Source: Fibrobacterota bacterium (GTDB lineage Bacteria > Fibrobacterota > Chitinivibrionia > Chitinivibrionales > Chitinispirillaceae). From it: DNA of 39,766 nt. Location of the stretch: the NCBI GenBank assembly GCA_023436205.1, contig JAEZKC010000022.1:1-39766 (forward strand), written 5' to 3'. Below, one piece after another: positions 25,862-34,255 of the stretch (positions within the stretch are counted from its first letter, which is position 1; each line of letters opens with the position of its first letter). Made by a program: the position numbers and the translations under genes. The notes under the pieces are model-generated. The model had not been told where the DNA came from and ran no database searches. It saw nothing but the letters and a program-made list of their open reading frames with translations.

Positions 25862-27796
25862 ATGAAGCGAAGAAAAACCATAACAGTCAAGAAACGACCA
25901 CTGGATATTACCACACTTTTAAAAAAGTCCAGAGAGCCAACTCCCGTTGTCATGCTATTGGCATCTCTTTGTGCACTTCTACTCGGGTTATATTTACAGA
26001 GCAGAGAACTCTCCAGAATCGCCACAGATTTTTTCGAGCGTCTTCCCGAAGAACGGGTGGCGGCTCTCTCCTCGGCTGAACCAGAATATCGCCCAGTTAA
26101 AAAGGAAGCTGAACGCGCACCAAAAATGAGTGGCGGTGGTGGAGACCCGAGGGCCAGGGTTACACATAAGGGGGTCCTGGGAATCATTGATGGCCAAATC
26201 AAAGCCAAGTCCATAGCCTCCGCTGATGTGTTCGGCAAAGCAGGATTGGCAACCGATATAGATGCCATTTTAAAAGGATCTGCGGATGTAGAATCTATAA
26301 AGGAATACAGAAGAGGAAGTGCAGGCATTGGATACGGATCAGGTGCATCAACCGGTTTCGGGTCAATCGGGCAAGCAGGCAAAAAATCTTCAGTGCACTA
26401 TACTCCTAATGAATACAAACAAAAAAGACCTCAGTTCAGTGAAAACGCATTTCAAAAAACTGAAACCTTTCCAAAATCAACTTTTTCAATAGATGTCGAC
26501 AATGCATCATATACCAGACTTCTTGAATATCTTAAAAACGGTATGCTCCCTCCCCCAGACATGATTCGAATTGAAGAGCTGATAAACAATTTTACTTACA
26601 ATTATCCCGTTCCTTCCGGTAAACATCCCATAAGTATTACTTCCGAAACTGGTCCGTGCCCGTGGAACCAGGAAAATGTACTTATCCGAATAGGTGTTCG
26701 GGGGAGATCGCTCCCCCCGTCAGGGCCGCCACCTGCCAATTTTGTATTTCTAGTGGACATATCAGGATCCATGTCGAAAAGTTCCCGTCTGGAGCTGTTT
26801 AAAAAGGGACTGAAACACTTTGCAGGCAGTCTCAAAAGTCAGGATAGAATTTCAATAATCACCTATGCAGGGGAAACGGGAATTCATCTTAATACAACCT
26901 CCGGCGATCAGAGAGAAAAAATTGCATCGTCCATCGATCAACTGACAGCAGCCGGTTCTACTGCCGGAGGAGAGGGGATTCATCTGGCCTATCGAATGGC
27001 TAACCGCACATTTATTCCAGATGGAAATAACAGAGTGATTATTGTTACCGATGGGAATTTCAATGTTGGCCCCTCATCAAAAGAGGATCTGATTCGATTG
27101 ATAGGGGAAAAGAAGGGCAACGGGATTTTTCTCACAGTACTGGGTCTTGATGTGGACGAGGACAAAGAATCCGCAATGGAACAGCTGGCTGACAATGGAG
27201 ATGGAAACTATGCTTTAGTGTATAACGAAGCTGATTTAAAGCAAACACTGGGAAAACTTAACGAATCCTTCTTCACTGTAGCTAAAGACGTAAAGATACA
27301 AGTCACTTTCAAACCAGAATTTGTAGAATCATACAGACTAATCGGATATGAAAACCGGATGCTTGCAACTGAAGACTTTGAAAACGATAAAAAGGATGCA
27401 GGTGAAATAGGTGCGGAGCAAACAGTTACCGCTCTTTATGAAATTGTACCTTTTGAACGTCTGACAAGTTCTTCTGATCCCGACTTCATGACAATAGATG
27501 TCAGATACAAGAACGGGACAGATCCAAACAGCAAACTCATCAATCACCATGTAAAAATGGTTAACACTATTTTGGGAGGAACTTCTGACGATTTTCGATT
27601 TGCAGCATCAGTGGCAGGCCTGGGAATGATCCTGTGCGATTCACAATACAAAGGCGACATCACCTATTCGACTACCAGAAATCTCGCCACATCAGCAGTT
27701 CATGGGGGAGATTATGAGCAAAGATTCGAATTCATTAATGTTATAGACCAGTGTGAAAGAATAGCCACCGGGAAACGTCTGCTGGTGGCTGACTAG
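25862..27796 (+). CDS. Membrane-anchored VWA-domain protein (YfbK-like) with AgmX/PglI-like Gly-rich linker
   Basis: About 644-648 residues (numbers below count from the alternative ATG at 25850). A basic N-terminus precedes one membrane helix (32-50, PVVMLLASLCALLLGLYLQ). Residues 95-175 are glycine-rich, with RVTHKGVLGIIDGQIKAKS, ADVFGKAGLATDIDAIL and GIGYGSGASTGFG, like the C-terminal region of AgmX/PglI-type TonB-related proteins. Residues 205-290 match the segment preceding the VWA domain in YfbK-like proteins (FSIDVDNASYTRLLEYL). The VWA domain (295-475) has a complete MIDAS: DISGS 303-307, T371, and D401 in IIVTDGN. The final third follows the YfbK-type C-terminal domain to the end. 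Divergent from the three paralogues by about 130 bases. Neither ATG has a good ribosome site. MIDAS-mediated protein binding at the envelope is inferred. Confidence 0.8.
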   Translation: MKRRKTITVKKRPLDITTLLKKSREPTPVVMLLASLCALLLGLYLQSRELSRIATDFFERLPEERVAALSSAEPEYRPVKKEAERAPKMSGGGGDPRARVTHKGVLGIIDGQIKAKSIASADVFGKAGLATDIDAILKGSADVESIKEYRRGSAGIGYGSGASTGFGSIGQAGKKSSVHYTPNEYKQKRPQFSENAFQKTETFPKSTFSIDVDNASYTRLLEYLKNGMLPPPDMIRIEELINNFTYNYPVPSGKHPISITSETGPCPWNQENVLIRIGVRGRSLPPSGPPPANFVFLVDISGSMSKSSRLELFKKGLKHFAGSLKSQDRISIITYAGETGIHLNTTSGDQREKIASSIDQLTAAGSTAGGEGIHLAYRMANRTFIPDGNNRVIIVTDGNFNVGPSSKEDLIRLIGEKKGNGIFLTVLGLDVDEDKESAMEQLADNGDGNYALVYNEADLKQTLGKLNESFFTVAKDVKIQVTFKPEFVESYRLIGYENRMLATEDFENDKKDAGEIGAEQTVTALYEIVPFERLTSSSDPDFMTIDVRYKNGTDPNSKLINHHVKMVNTILGGTSDDFRFAASVAGLGMILCDSQYKGDITYSTTRNLATSAVHGGDYEQRFEFINVIDQCERIATGKRLLVAD

Positions 27797-27806
27797 ACTG
27801 CCGGAA

Positions 27807-30290
27807 TCAACTTTCAACCATTTGATTTTTCTCTTTCCTCAGATGATTCACTACCATGCGAAGCTCTCCATAGGTGTATTTTTCTCCAAAGAAATTTTTG
27901 GCGGGAGTAAGTTCCATTTTCCCTTGCGTCACAAAAAAGTCAGTTATTTCTGAAACGTCAGGAGGCGCAAGAAACTGAAACACATCCAGCTCTCCGGTAG
28001 AAATAAAGTAACTCAGATGTCCTTCAATGGTGGTCACAGCCAGACCTCTGTGTGCCGCGATTTCTTCCACATTCTTACCCGATCTGAACAGTTCAAGACT
28101 GTTATAATTAGTGTTTCCCTTTTTTATTTGGGGCCGTTCTTCTTCTACGTTACTATCATGAGCTGGAACTTCGATCCCTTTTTCAGAACAGTACTGTGTC
28201 ACTATTTCCACGATTTCCGAACCGAAACTTTCTATCTTGCGCTTCCCTATTCCTTTGACTTGCCTTAGCTCCTTCAGATTTGAGGGCAACTGCACACAAA
28301 TGTTAATGACTGTTTTATGTGCAAGCAGCATGTACTCCGGGAGGTTTTTCTCACGGGCTTTTTCCTCACGCCAATCCCTCAACCTGTTATATAATATAGT
28401 ATGCTCGGTATATTGAGGCTCTTCGCTTTTCCTCTTTTCAACTGAACGTCTTTCGGATCTCTTGTCGAGAAGCGAATTGGCCCTTGCCTGCATGTATTCA
28501 CCTGCACTGAATCCATTCTTACAACTTTTAAAGCAGTCCCGTTTTCGGATTATCTCCTCCTCAAAACTATTTAACAAGGAAGAAAGCCTTTCCCGGACTT
28601 CTTTGTTGTCTATTCCAGAAAGGTAACTCTGCAGCATTAATGATGCATAATACCCGAGTTTCTCTTCATAGTAGGCAGATGCTTTTCTCAGGCGCTCCTG
28701 CAGCTTTGTACACTGCTCTATATTTGTACCTTCTTTAGTGTATAACGGAATCTGGGAACTGAATTTGTCAGAAACGGAAGAAATCTCCTTTTTAAATTCA
28801 TCGACAACAGAGGTACATTTCTCCTTAAAAACAGAGGGAATACTGGTCTGATGTTCCCTAATGAGCCCGGTGCATGTTTGTAAAAGTCTCACAGGAGAGG
28901 AAAAATCGAATAATTCACCCAACAGATAACGCTGATAGGCGATCTTTGCACGAGACAACTGCTCCTGTCCAGGTTGGCAAGCTTCCGCTTTGCTGCTGAA
29001 TTCTTTTATTGATTCATCGCTTATCAGTGTCCCCGAAGAGAGCGGAGAGGAGAGGATCAGGCCTCCAAGCGTTCTGCAACGGCTGAGAGCCACATAAACC
29101 TGACCATGAGCAAATGCCGCCTTTGCATCTATGACTACGTTGTCAAATGTTAGACCCTGGCTTTTGTGAATGGTAATGGCCCAGGCTGTCTTCAGCGGGT
29201 ACTGTGTAAAGGTACCCACCACATTTTCCTCGATCTGATTTGTATCCCTGTTCAAACCATACTTTACATTTTGCCATACATCAGGCGAAACCTCAATCGG
29301 GGCAGGATCACCGGGGCAGTTCACGATCACCACTTTATCTTCAATATCGGTCACTTTTCCAATTTTCCCGTTGAAGTAGCGCTTTTCAGGAGAAGAGTCA
29401 TTTTTGACAAACATCACCTGTGCACCGATTTTTAAAGTCAATTGGAGATCAGTGGGATAGACATACTCAGGAAAATCCCCCTCAATAGTGGCCTCAAATT
29501 TTTCAGCCCGCGTCTGGAGCTCATTTATCTTTTCTGAGTTGATTTTTTGCGCCTGGAAATTATGAGTTGTAAGAACGATACACCCTTCGGGAGCCCGGAT
29601 TCCCGGTTGAAAACGCAGATTCAACATATCAAGAGAATGTTTATCGCATGTTCCAGTTCTGACCTTATTTAGAAGGTCAATAAATTCCTGATCACTTTGT
29701 CTGTAAACTTTCTTAAGCTCGATGGTCTGAAATCCAGCCTCATGCAGGGCCCGACTTCCAAAGAAGAATGGCGTGCTGTAATGATCTCTGAGCAGCTCCC
29801 ACTCATCATCTTTCACAACTGGAGCAAGCTGCTGAAGATCGCCGATGAGAAGAAGCTGCACTCCACCGAAAGGAACACGGCTTTTTCGGTGAAATTTTAA
29901 TACCTCATCAACAGCATCCAGTAAATCCGCCCGCACCATGCTTATTTCATCGATGACAAGGAGATCTAAAGTCCGAATAATATTCAGTTTTTCTTTACTG
30001 AACCGCCGAAAATTACCTGCAGGGTTTGCCTGATTCTGAATTCCACGATTAGCACCGGGCACCTGTGGACCAAACGACAACTGGAAAAATGAATGAATCG
30101 TAACTCCGCCGGCATTTATTGCAGCCACTCCGGTGGGGGCAAGTACCACCATGCGCTTTGGGCAAATCTTTCTTAAATTGTGCAGGAATGTGGTTTTACC
30201 GGTGCCCGCTTTACCTGTCAGGAAGATGTTTTCACCAGTATCCTGCAGAAAATCGAAAGCAAGCCGAAGCTCAGGATTTTGCTCAAACAT
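27807..30290 (-). CDS. Pif1-like superfamily 1 helicase with HRDC and C-terminal HTH domains
   Basis: An 827-residue ATP-dependent DNA helicase. Motif I GKAGTGKTT at 26-34, motif Ia LAPTGVAAINAGG, motif II VIDEISMV near 111-118, motif III LIGDLQQLAPV near 147-157, and late motifs AITIHKSQGLTFD and VYVALSRCR place it with Pif1/RecD-type 5'-3' helicases. After residue 440 comes a helical, charged insertion of about 190 residues. An HRDC domain follows (about 630-715, LPSNLKELRQVKGIGKRKIE), then a helix-turn-helix (about 750-800, SGKNVEEIAAHRGLAVTTIE) as found at the C-terminus of RecQ-related helicases. It probably unwinds stalled or structured DNA. GGGGG lies about eight bases before the ATG. 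Converges on the VWA gene with only a 10-base gap. Confidence 0.9.
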   Translation of the reverse strand: MFEQNPELRLAFDFLQDTGENIFLTGKAGTGKTTFLHNLRKICPKRMVVLAPTGVAAINAGGVTIHSFFQLSFGPQVPGANRGIQNQANPAGNFRRFSKEKLNIIRTLDLLVIDEISMVRADLLDAVDEVLKFHRKSRVPFGGVQLLLIGDLQQLAPVVKDDEWELLRDHYSTPFFFGSRALHEAGFQTIELKKVYRQSDQEFIDLLNKVRTGTCDKHSLDMLNLRFQPGIRAPEGCIVLTTHNFQAQKINSEKINELQTRAEKFEATIEGDFPEYVYPTDLQLTLKIGAQVMFVKNDSSPEKRYFNGKIGKVTDIEDKVVIVNCPGDPAPIEVSPDVWQNVKYGLNRDTNQIEENVVGTFTQYPLKTAWAITIHKSQGLTFDNVVIDAKAAFAHGQVYVALSRCRTLGGLILSSPLSSGTLISDESIKEFSSKAEACQPGQEQLSRAKIAYQRYLLGELFDFSSPVRLLQTCTGLIREHQTSIPSVFKEKCTSVVDEFKKEISSVSDKFSSQIPLYTKEGTNIEQCTKLQERLRKASAYYEEKLGYYASLMLQSYLSGIDNKEVRERLSSLLNSFEEEIIRKRDCFKSCKNGFSAGEYMQARANSLLDKRSERRSVEKRKSEEPQYTEHTILYNRLRDWREEKAREKNLPEYMLLAHKTVINICVQLPSNLKELRQVKGIGKRKIESFGSEIVEIVTQYCSEKGIEVPAHDSNVEEERPQIKKGNTNYNSLELFRSGKNVEEIAAHRGLAVTTIEGHLSYFISTGELDVFQFLAPPDVSEITDFFVTQGKMELTPAKNFFGEKYTYGELRMVVNHLRKEKNQMVES

Positions 30291-30450
30291 GGTAAATCCC
30301 CCGAAATGGTTCTAATGTTTAGTAATGACCACGGAAAAATGCGGGAGGGAACTAATCGTAAGCAGTTTTAATCTAGATTGTGCAAAAATCCGAGGCAAGA
30401 TTAACCCCAAAACCTTTCACAATCCTCATTGCAGCAGCTATTTTTATAGT

Positions 30451-31482
30451 ATGACAGACCCCCAGCCAATCAAAAAACGCCGAGTCCGCTACCGAGGAAC
30501 TCATCCCCGCCGGTTCGAGGAAAAATACAAAGAGCTCAACCCTCAGAAATACACCGACGATGTACAAAAAGTGATCGAACGGGGGCAAACTCCGGCCGGA
30601 ACTCATCGCCCTATTTGTGTAAATGAAATTATAAAGGTCCTTCAGTTGTCACCGGGTCAGGTAGGACTGGATGCGACCCTGGGCTACGGGGGACATACGG
30701 AACAGATTCTCCCCAAAATTCTTCCGCGTGGAAAACTTGTGGCCATTGACGTAGACCCTGTTGAACTGCCACGTACCGAAAAAAGATTGCGGGCAAAAGG
30801 ATTCGATAGTGACCAACTGGTGATTAAGCGTATGAACTTCGCAGGCATTCCCCAGTTACTGACAGAGGCGCCGGAGGGGTTCGATTTTGTATTGGCAGAT
30901 CTAGGTGTATCATCAATGCAAATTGACAATCCATCACGAGGCTTTACATTTAAAAGTCATGGACCTCTTGACCTGCGCCTCAACCCCAATCGGGGTAAAC
31001 CGGCAAGTGAGCTCATTAAAGAGCTGAATGAGGAAGAACTGGCAGAAATGCTGAAAGACAATTCTGATGAACCACATGCTATTCCCATAGCACGTGCAAT
31101 TCACGCCGGTAGAACAGATATTAATTCCACATCAGATTTGAAAACAGTCATTGAAAGAGCAATGGCCAAACATTCTCCCAATGAAATAAAAAAGAGCCTT
31201 CAGAGAGTTTTCCAGGCACTGAGAATTCGGGTCAATGATGAGTTTGGAGTACTTGAGCAGTTCCTCAATCTGTTGCCTTCCTGCCTTAAATCCGGAGGCC
31301 GTGTCGCCATACTCACCTTCCATTCAGGTGAGGACCGGAGGGTCAAAAAAATTTTCCAGAAGAACTTCCGAGCGGGTGTCTATTCTCAAATAGCAAAAAA
31401 CCCTGTCCGCCCGACAATTTCAGAGAGAAGATCGAACCCCCGGTCTACCTGTGCAAAGCTGCGCTGGGCGGTGAAGAGCTAA
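30451..31482 (+). CDS. RsmH-like SAM-dependent methyltransferase (paralogue)
   Basis: A 343-residue protein of the RsmH (MraW) family, whose founder N4-methylates C1402 of 16S rRNA. Family features: LDATLGYGGHTEQIL (SAM-binding loop), VAIDVDP, ADLGVSSMQIDNPSRGFTF, GPLDLRLNP, VFQALRIRVNDEFGVL, VAILTFHSGEDRRVKK, and the ending NPRSTCAKLRWAV. Unlike standard RsmH it has about 55 extra N-terminal residues with RRVRYRGTHPRRFEEKYKEL, and it lies far from any division or cell-wall cluster. So it may be a second RsmH-type enzyme with another target. The ATG at 30451 is preferred; the frame stays open to 30325, but the added residues look non-coding. No clear ribosome site precedes it. Confidence 0.82.
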   Translation: MTDPQPIKKRRVRYRGTHPRRFEEKYKELNPQKYTDDVQKVIERGQTPAGTHRPICVNEIIKVLQLSPGQVGLDATLGYGGHTEQILPKILPRGKLVAIDVDPVELPRTEKRLRAKGFDSDQLVIKRMNFAGIPQLLTEAPEGFDFVLADLGVSSMQIDNPSRGFTFKSHGPLDLRLNPNRGKPASELIKELNEEELAEMLKDNSDEPHAIPIARAIHAGRTDINSTSDLKTVIERAMAKHSPNEIKKSLQRVFQALRIRVNDEFGVLEQFLNLLPSCLKSGGRVAILTFHSGEDRRVKKIFQKNFRAGVYSQIAKNPVRPTISERRSNPRSTCAKLRWAVKS

Positions 31483-31630
31483 TTTGGCCAGGAATATTCC
31501 GCACAACACCATTTAACAGACTTGGTTAATAAAGTAACAATCCAGCAATCAGAAGAGATCTCATTCGGTGAACTGTCGGACTTTGAAAGAAGACTAAAAG
31601 AGTAGTACATTATAATAGGAGAAATCAGAG

Positions 31631-32677
31631 ATGCGCAAACTTGGTACTATTCTTTTTGTAATCGGCACATTTGCTCTTCAATTGTGTTTTTCTCAAACAC
31701 CAGTCCAGCAGCATGGTCAATTGAAAGTACAGGGAAATCTGATTCTCGACCAGCACGGAAATCCAGTCCAGCTTCGAGGCATGAGTTTTTTCTGGAGCCA
31801 GTGGATGGGTCAATACTACAATAAAAATTGTGTAAAATGGCTGGTTGATGACTGGAAAGTATCGATCGTTCGAGCGGCAATGGGTGCCAAACATGATGAA
31901 AGCCAAAGCGGTTACATGTATGATGGTTCAGAGCAGTACAAAGTTCGAGCCGTGGTGGATGCAGCTATCAAGGAGGGTATTTACGTCATAATTGACTGGC
32001 ACGATCATCATGCCGAAGAAAATGCCAAAGCTGCTCAGTCATTTTTCGAGAATATGGCCCGCCGCTATGGAAAACACCCCAATGTGATCTATGAAATTTA
32101 TAACGAACCCCTGAAAGTTTCCTGGTCATCAGTTGTCAAACCCTATGCCGAGCAGATCGTTTCTGCCATAAGAGCAATCGATCCAGACAACCTGATCATA
32201 GTCGGAACACCCTCCTGGTGTCAAAATGTAAACGAAGCTGCCGATGATCCGCTGCAAGGTGAAAACATCGTTTATGGATTGCATTTTTATGCGGCTACAC
32301 ACGGTGCGGATATCAGAGACAAGGCGCAATACGCACTCGATAAGGGCATTCCTCTTTTTGTCTCAGAATTCGGAACCTGCCTGGCGTCCGGTGACGGGTT
32401 TCTGGACAGTGCAGAAACGGAAGTCTGGTTTTCCTTTATGGACAAGTATAAGCTGAGCTGGTGCAACTGGTCGGTAGCCGATAAGGATGAAACCGCTTCT
32501 GCTCTGGTCCCCGGGGGCAGATGGTTTGGAAAGTGGAAGCAAAAGGACCTCACTACTTCAGGACGAATCATCAGAAGAAAACTCAGGCAATATGCAGGTA
32601 TAATAGATAAAGAAGAACCGGTTGCAGAAAAGAAAAAAGAAAAGAAATCCTGGTTGCAGTTGAAACCGGTCAGATAG
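31631..32677 (+). CDS. Secreted GH5 endoglucanase (subfamily 2-like)
   Basis: A 348-residue cellulase-type enzyme. Signal peptide at residues 1-21 (RKLGTILFVIGTFALQLCFS), then a compact GH5 barrel: LRGMSFFWSQW at 48-58, IDWHDHHAEEN near 121-131, acid/base E159 in IYEIYNEPLK, GLHFYAATHG near 216-225, and nucleophile E246 in LFVSEFGT. These match bacterial GH5_2 endo-beta-1,4-glucanases such as Cel5A. There is no binding module or Por-like tail; instead the protein ends in a Lys/Glu-rich stretch (EKKKEKKSW). AGGAG lies about nine bases before the ATG. Isolated from the other hydrolase genes. Function as endoglucanase is well supported; exact substrate is not. Confidence 0.88.
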   Translation: MRKLGTILFVIGTFALQLCFSQTPVQQHGQLKVQGNLILDQHGNPVQLRGMSFFWSQWMGQYYNKNCVKWLVDDWKVSIVRAAMGAKHDESQSGYMYDGSEQYKVRAVVDAAIKEGIYVIIDWHDHHAEENAKAAQSFFENMARRYGKHPNVIYEIYNEPLKVSWSSVVKPYAEQIVSAIRAIDPDNLIIVGTPSWCQNVNEAADDPLQGENIVYGLHFYAATHGADIRDKAQYALDKGIPLFVSEFGTCLASGDGFLDSAETEVWFSFMDKYKLSWCNWSVADKDETASALVPGGRWFGKWKQKDLTTSGRIIRRKLRQYAGIIDKEEPVAEKKKEKKSWLQLKPVR

Positions 32678-32782
32678 CAACTGATCCTCAATAGGACTCC
32701 ACTACCCCCGCCTTAGCCATTTGGCAACAAAGGCTCTCCTGCATACAGTCGTTTTTTATGGAAAACCGCTTTCCGTTTGTAG

Positions 32783-32788
32783 TATAAT
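32783..32788 (+). promoter_or_regulatory. Possible -10 element upstream of the GGDEF gene
   Basis: A perfect TATAAT lies 64 bases before the ATG of the GGDEF gene, in the only sizeable gap upstream of it. No good -35 was found 16-18 bases before it, so the assignment is tentative. Confidence 0.3.
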
Positions 32789-32851
32789 AGATTGTATATC
32801 TTTTACTGCTGGAAATACCGCCTTACTGCTCTGTTTTCCAAAGAGGAATAA

Positions 32852-33154
32852 ATGGCTAAGCTGTTCCATAAAAACAATCGGAAGACAATCGCCATTACGA
32901 CTGGAATAATGAGTACTCATTATGATTATACTCTATCCAGGGCGGTCCGCACTGCTGCACTCGAAAGGAACATCAATTTGCTTATTCTTATCTGTGGCTC
33001 CATGGAACGGAACCTCAACCACAGGTATGAATACCAGAACAACATTATGTACTACATGCCCACCTGTGGTTCAATTGATGGACTGATTCTGCTACCCAGC
33101 ATAGTTTACAATTATTCAGAAAAATCCTGTTTTGAAGACCTGCTCCAGCATTAG
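32852..33154 (+). CDS. N-terminal part of an interrupted sensor-GGDEF gene (LacI-type sensor start)
   Basis: A 100-residue frame with a good ribosome site (AGAGGA) that begins like a LacI-type periplasmic-binding-protein fold: KTIAITTGIMSTHYDYTLSR, ALERNINLLILICGS, SIDGLILLPS. It ends at TAG (33152-33154) after FEDLLQH. The next codons continue in the same frame (ADGNGVLFPILQSRLAEIRE) straight into the GGDEF protein, so the TAG interrupts one gene. The sensor fold normally takes about 270-300 residues. Here only about 80 are present before the linker, so a large in-frame deletion has also occurred or the fold is incomplete. Probably non-functional as a sensor. Confidence 0.6.
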   Translation: MAKLFHKNNRKTIAITTGIMSTHYDYTLSRAVRTAALERNINLLILICGSMERNLNHRYEYQNNIMYYMPTCGSIDGLILLPSIVYNYSEKSCFEDLLQH

Positions 33155-33226
33155 GCGGACGGAAACGGAGTACTTTTTCCCATACTTCAAAGCCGACTTG
33201 CAGAGATCAGAGAACTGCATCTTGGC

Positions 33227-34246
33227 TTGAAAGCTTCACAAAGCACTGCCTATTCAATAGAGCAGGCAAAGGTTGTACAAAAAATTCTGAGTGTTTTCAC
33301 CACCAAAGAACTGCTCCTTGAAATCAGTTCCCAGATTCCCAAGCTCGGGATTGCCAGTATTATTCTCTGTCTCTACCCGAAGCCATTCAACCACTACCTG
33401 CATGATAAGTGGGAGATACCAAAAGAGTCTCACTTCCTTTCCGGCTACTGCCACGGCATTGAACTCCCTCCCCCCGAAAATCAGATATTTAAAACACGCG
33501 ATATCCTTCCTCCTGACCTGGCACTCCCGGATGAACCATTGGCATTTGTCATGATGGCTGCCTGTTTCCGCGAAACACATTACGGCTATATACTGATGGA
33601 AGCATCAATTAGTGATGATCAGGTTTATACAAATCTTGGAGCTCAAGTATCAACTGCCTATAGAGGCATTCTGGTCTTTAATGAAAAAGAGCAGAAGGCA
33701 GTTGAGCTAAGCACAGTACTGGCCCAACTGCGAGAAAGTAATCATAAACTCGAGGAACTAAGCACTCATGATGCCCTGACGGGGCTTTACAATCGTAGAG
33801 GATTCATGCAACTCGGGCAGAAATACCACGATCTGGCCTTGAGAAACAACACCGATTATGTTCTCTTCTATATTGATATGGACGGACTGAAATGCATCAA
33901 TGACACCTGGGGTCATGCCGAAGGAGACAAAGCAATTGCTGCCTTCGGCGATGTACTTCAGAACGCATTCAGAGGAACAGACATCGTGGCCCGACTCGGA
34001 GGAGACGAATTTACCATCTGTACATCCAACACCAGACCCGATTGTGCTTCTCTTCTACTAAAGCGGCTTGAAACGTATGTTGATGACTTTAACAACGGTA
34101 GCAACAGCTCCTGGAAACTTTCTTACAGTATCGGAAGTGTTATCCACTCGGAAAATACTGAACTCGACTTTTCCGGGATAATGTCCCTGGCCGACAGCAA
34201 GCTTTACCAAAATAAGCGACAGAAAAAAGGGGAAACTGTCACCTAA
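33227..34246 (+). CDS. Diguanylate cyclase (GGDEF) part of the interrupted gene
   Basis: A 339-codon frame in the same phase as 32852-33154. Residues 1-150 contain a GAF-like or uncharacterised sensory stretch (KILSVFTTKELLLEISSQIP, then IILCLYPKPF) and a helical connector (LAQLRESNHKLEEL). The GGDEF domain starts at STHDALTGLYNRRGFMQLG and holds YIDMDGLKCINDTWGHAEGD and the intact active motif ARLGGDEFTI, so c-di-GMP synthesis is possible. No RxxD inhibitory site is obvious five residues before the motif. The annotated start is TTG at 33227, with no clear ribosome site; in the unbroken gene this would be mid-protein. Whether the domain is still made depends on readthrough or internal initiation. 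Converges on nadA with a 9-base gap. Confidence 0.75.
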   Translation: MKASQSTAYSIEQAKVVQKILSVFTTKELLLEISSQIPKLGIASIILCLYPKPFNHYLHDKWEIPKESHFLSGYCHGIELPPPENQIFKTRDILPPDLALPDEPLAFVMMAACFRETHYGYILMEASISDDQVYTNLGAQVSTAYRGILVFNEKEQKAVELSTVLAQLRESNHKLEELSTHDALTGLYNRRGFMQLGQKYHDLALRNNTDYVLFYIDMDGLKCINDTWGHAEGDKAIAAFGDVLQNAFRGTDIVARLGGDEFTICTSNTRPDCASLLLKRLETYVDDFNNGSNSSWKLSYSIGSVIHSENTELDFSGIMSLADSKLYQNKRQKKGETVT

Positions 34247-34255
34247 TCTCAGTTA

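Noticed and set aside
31611..31616. TATAAT as the promoter of the GH5 cellulase
   Set aside because: The ribosome site starts directly after it, so a transcript from it would lack that site; there is also no -35 at suitable distance.
25041..33154. Altered genetic code explaining the in-frame TAA and TAG
   Set aside because: Many intact genes here end at TAA, TAG and TGA at family-typical lengths, so all three act as stops.
33227..34246. The GGDEF frame as a complete independent gene
   Set aside because: The reading frame continues upstream without a break to the TAG, and the TTG start lacks a ribosome site; it is better seen as part of an interrupted gene.
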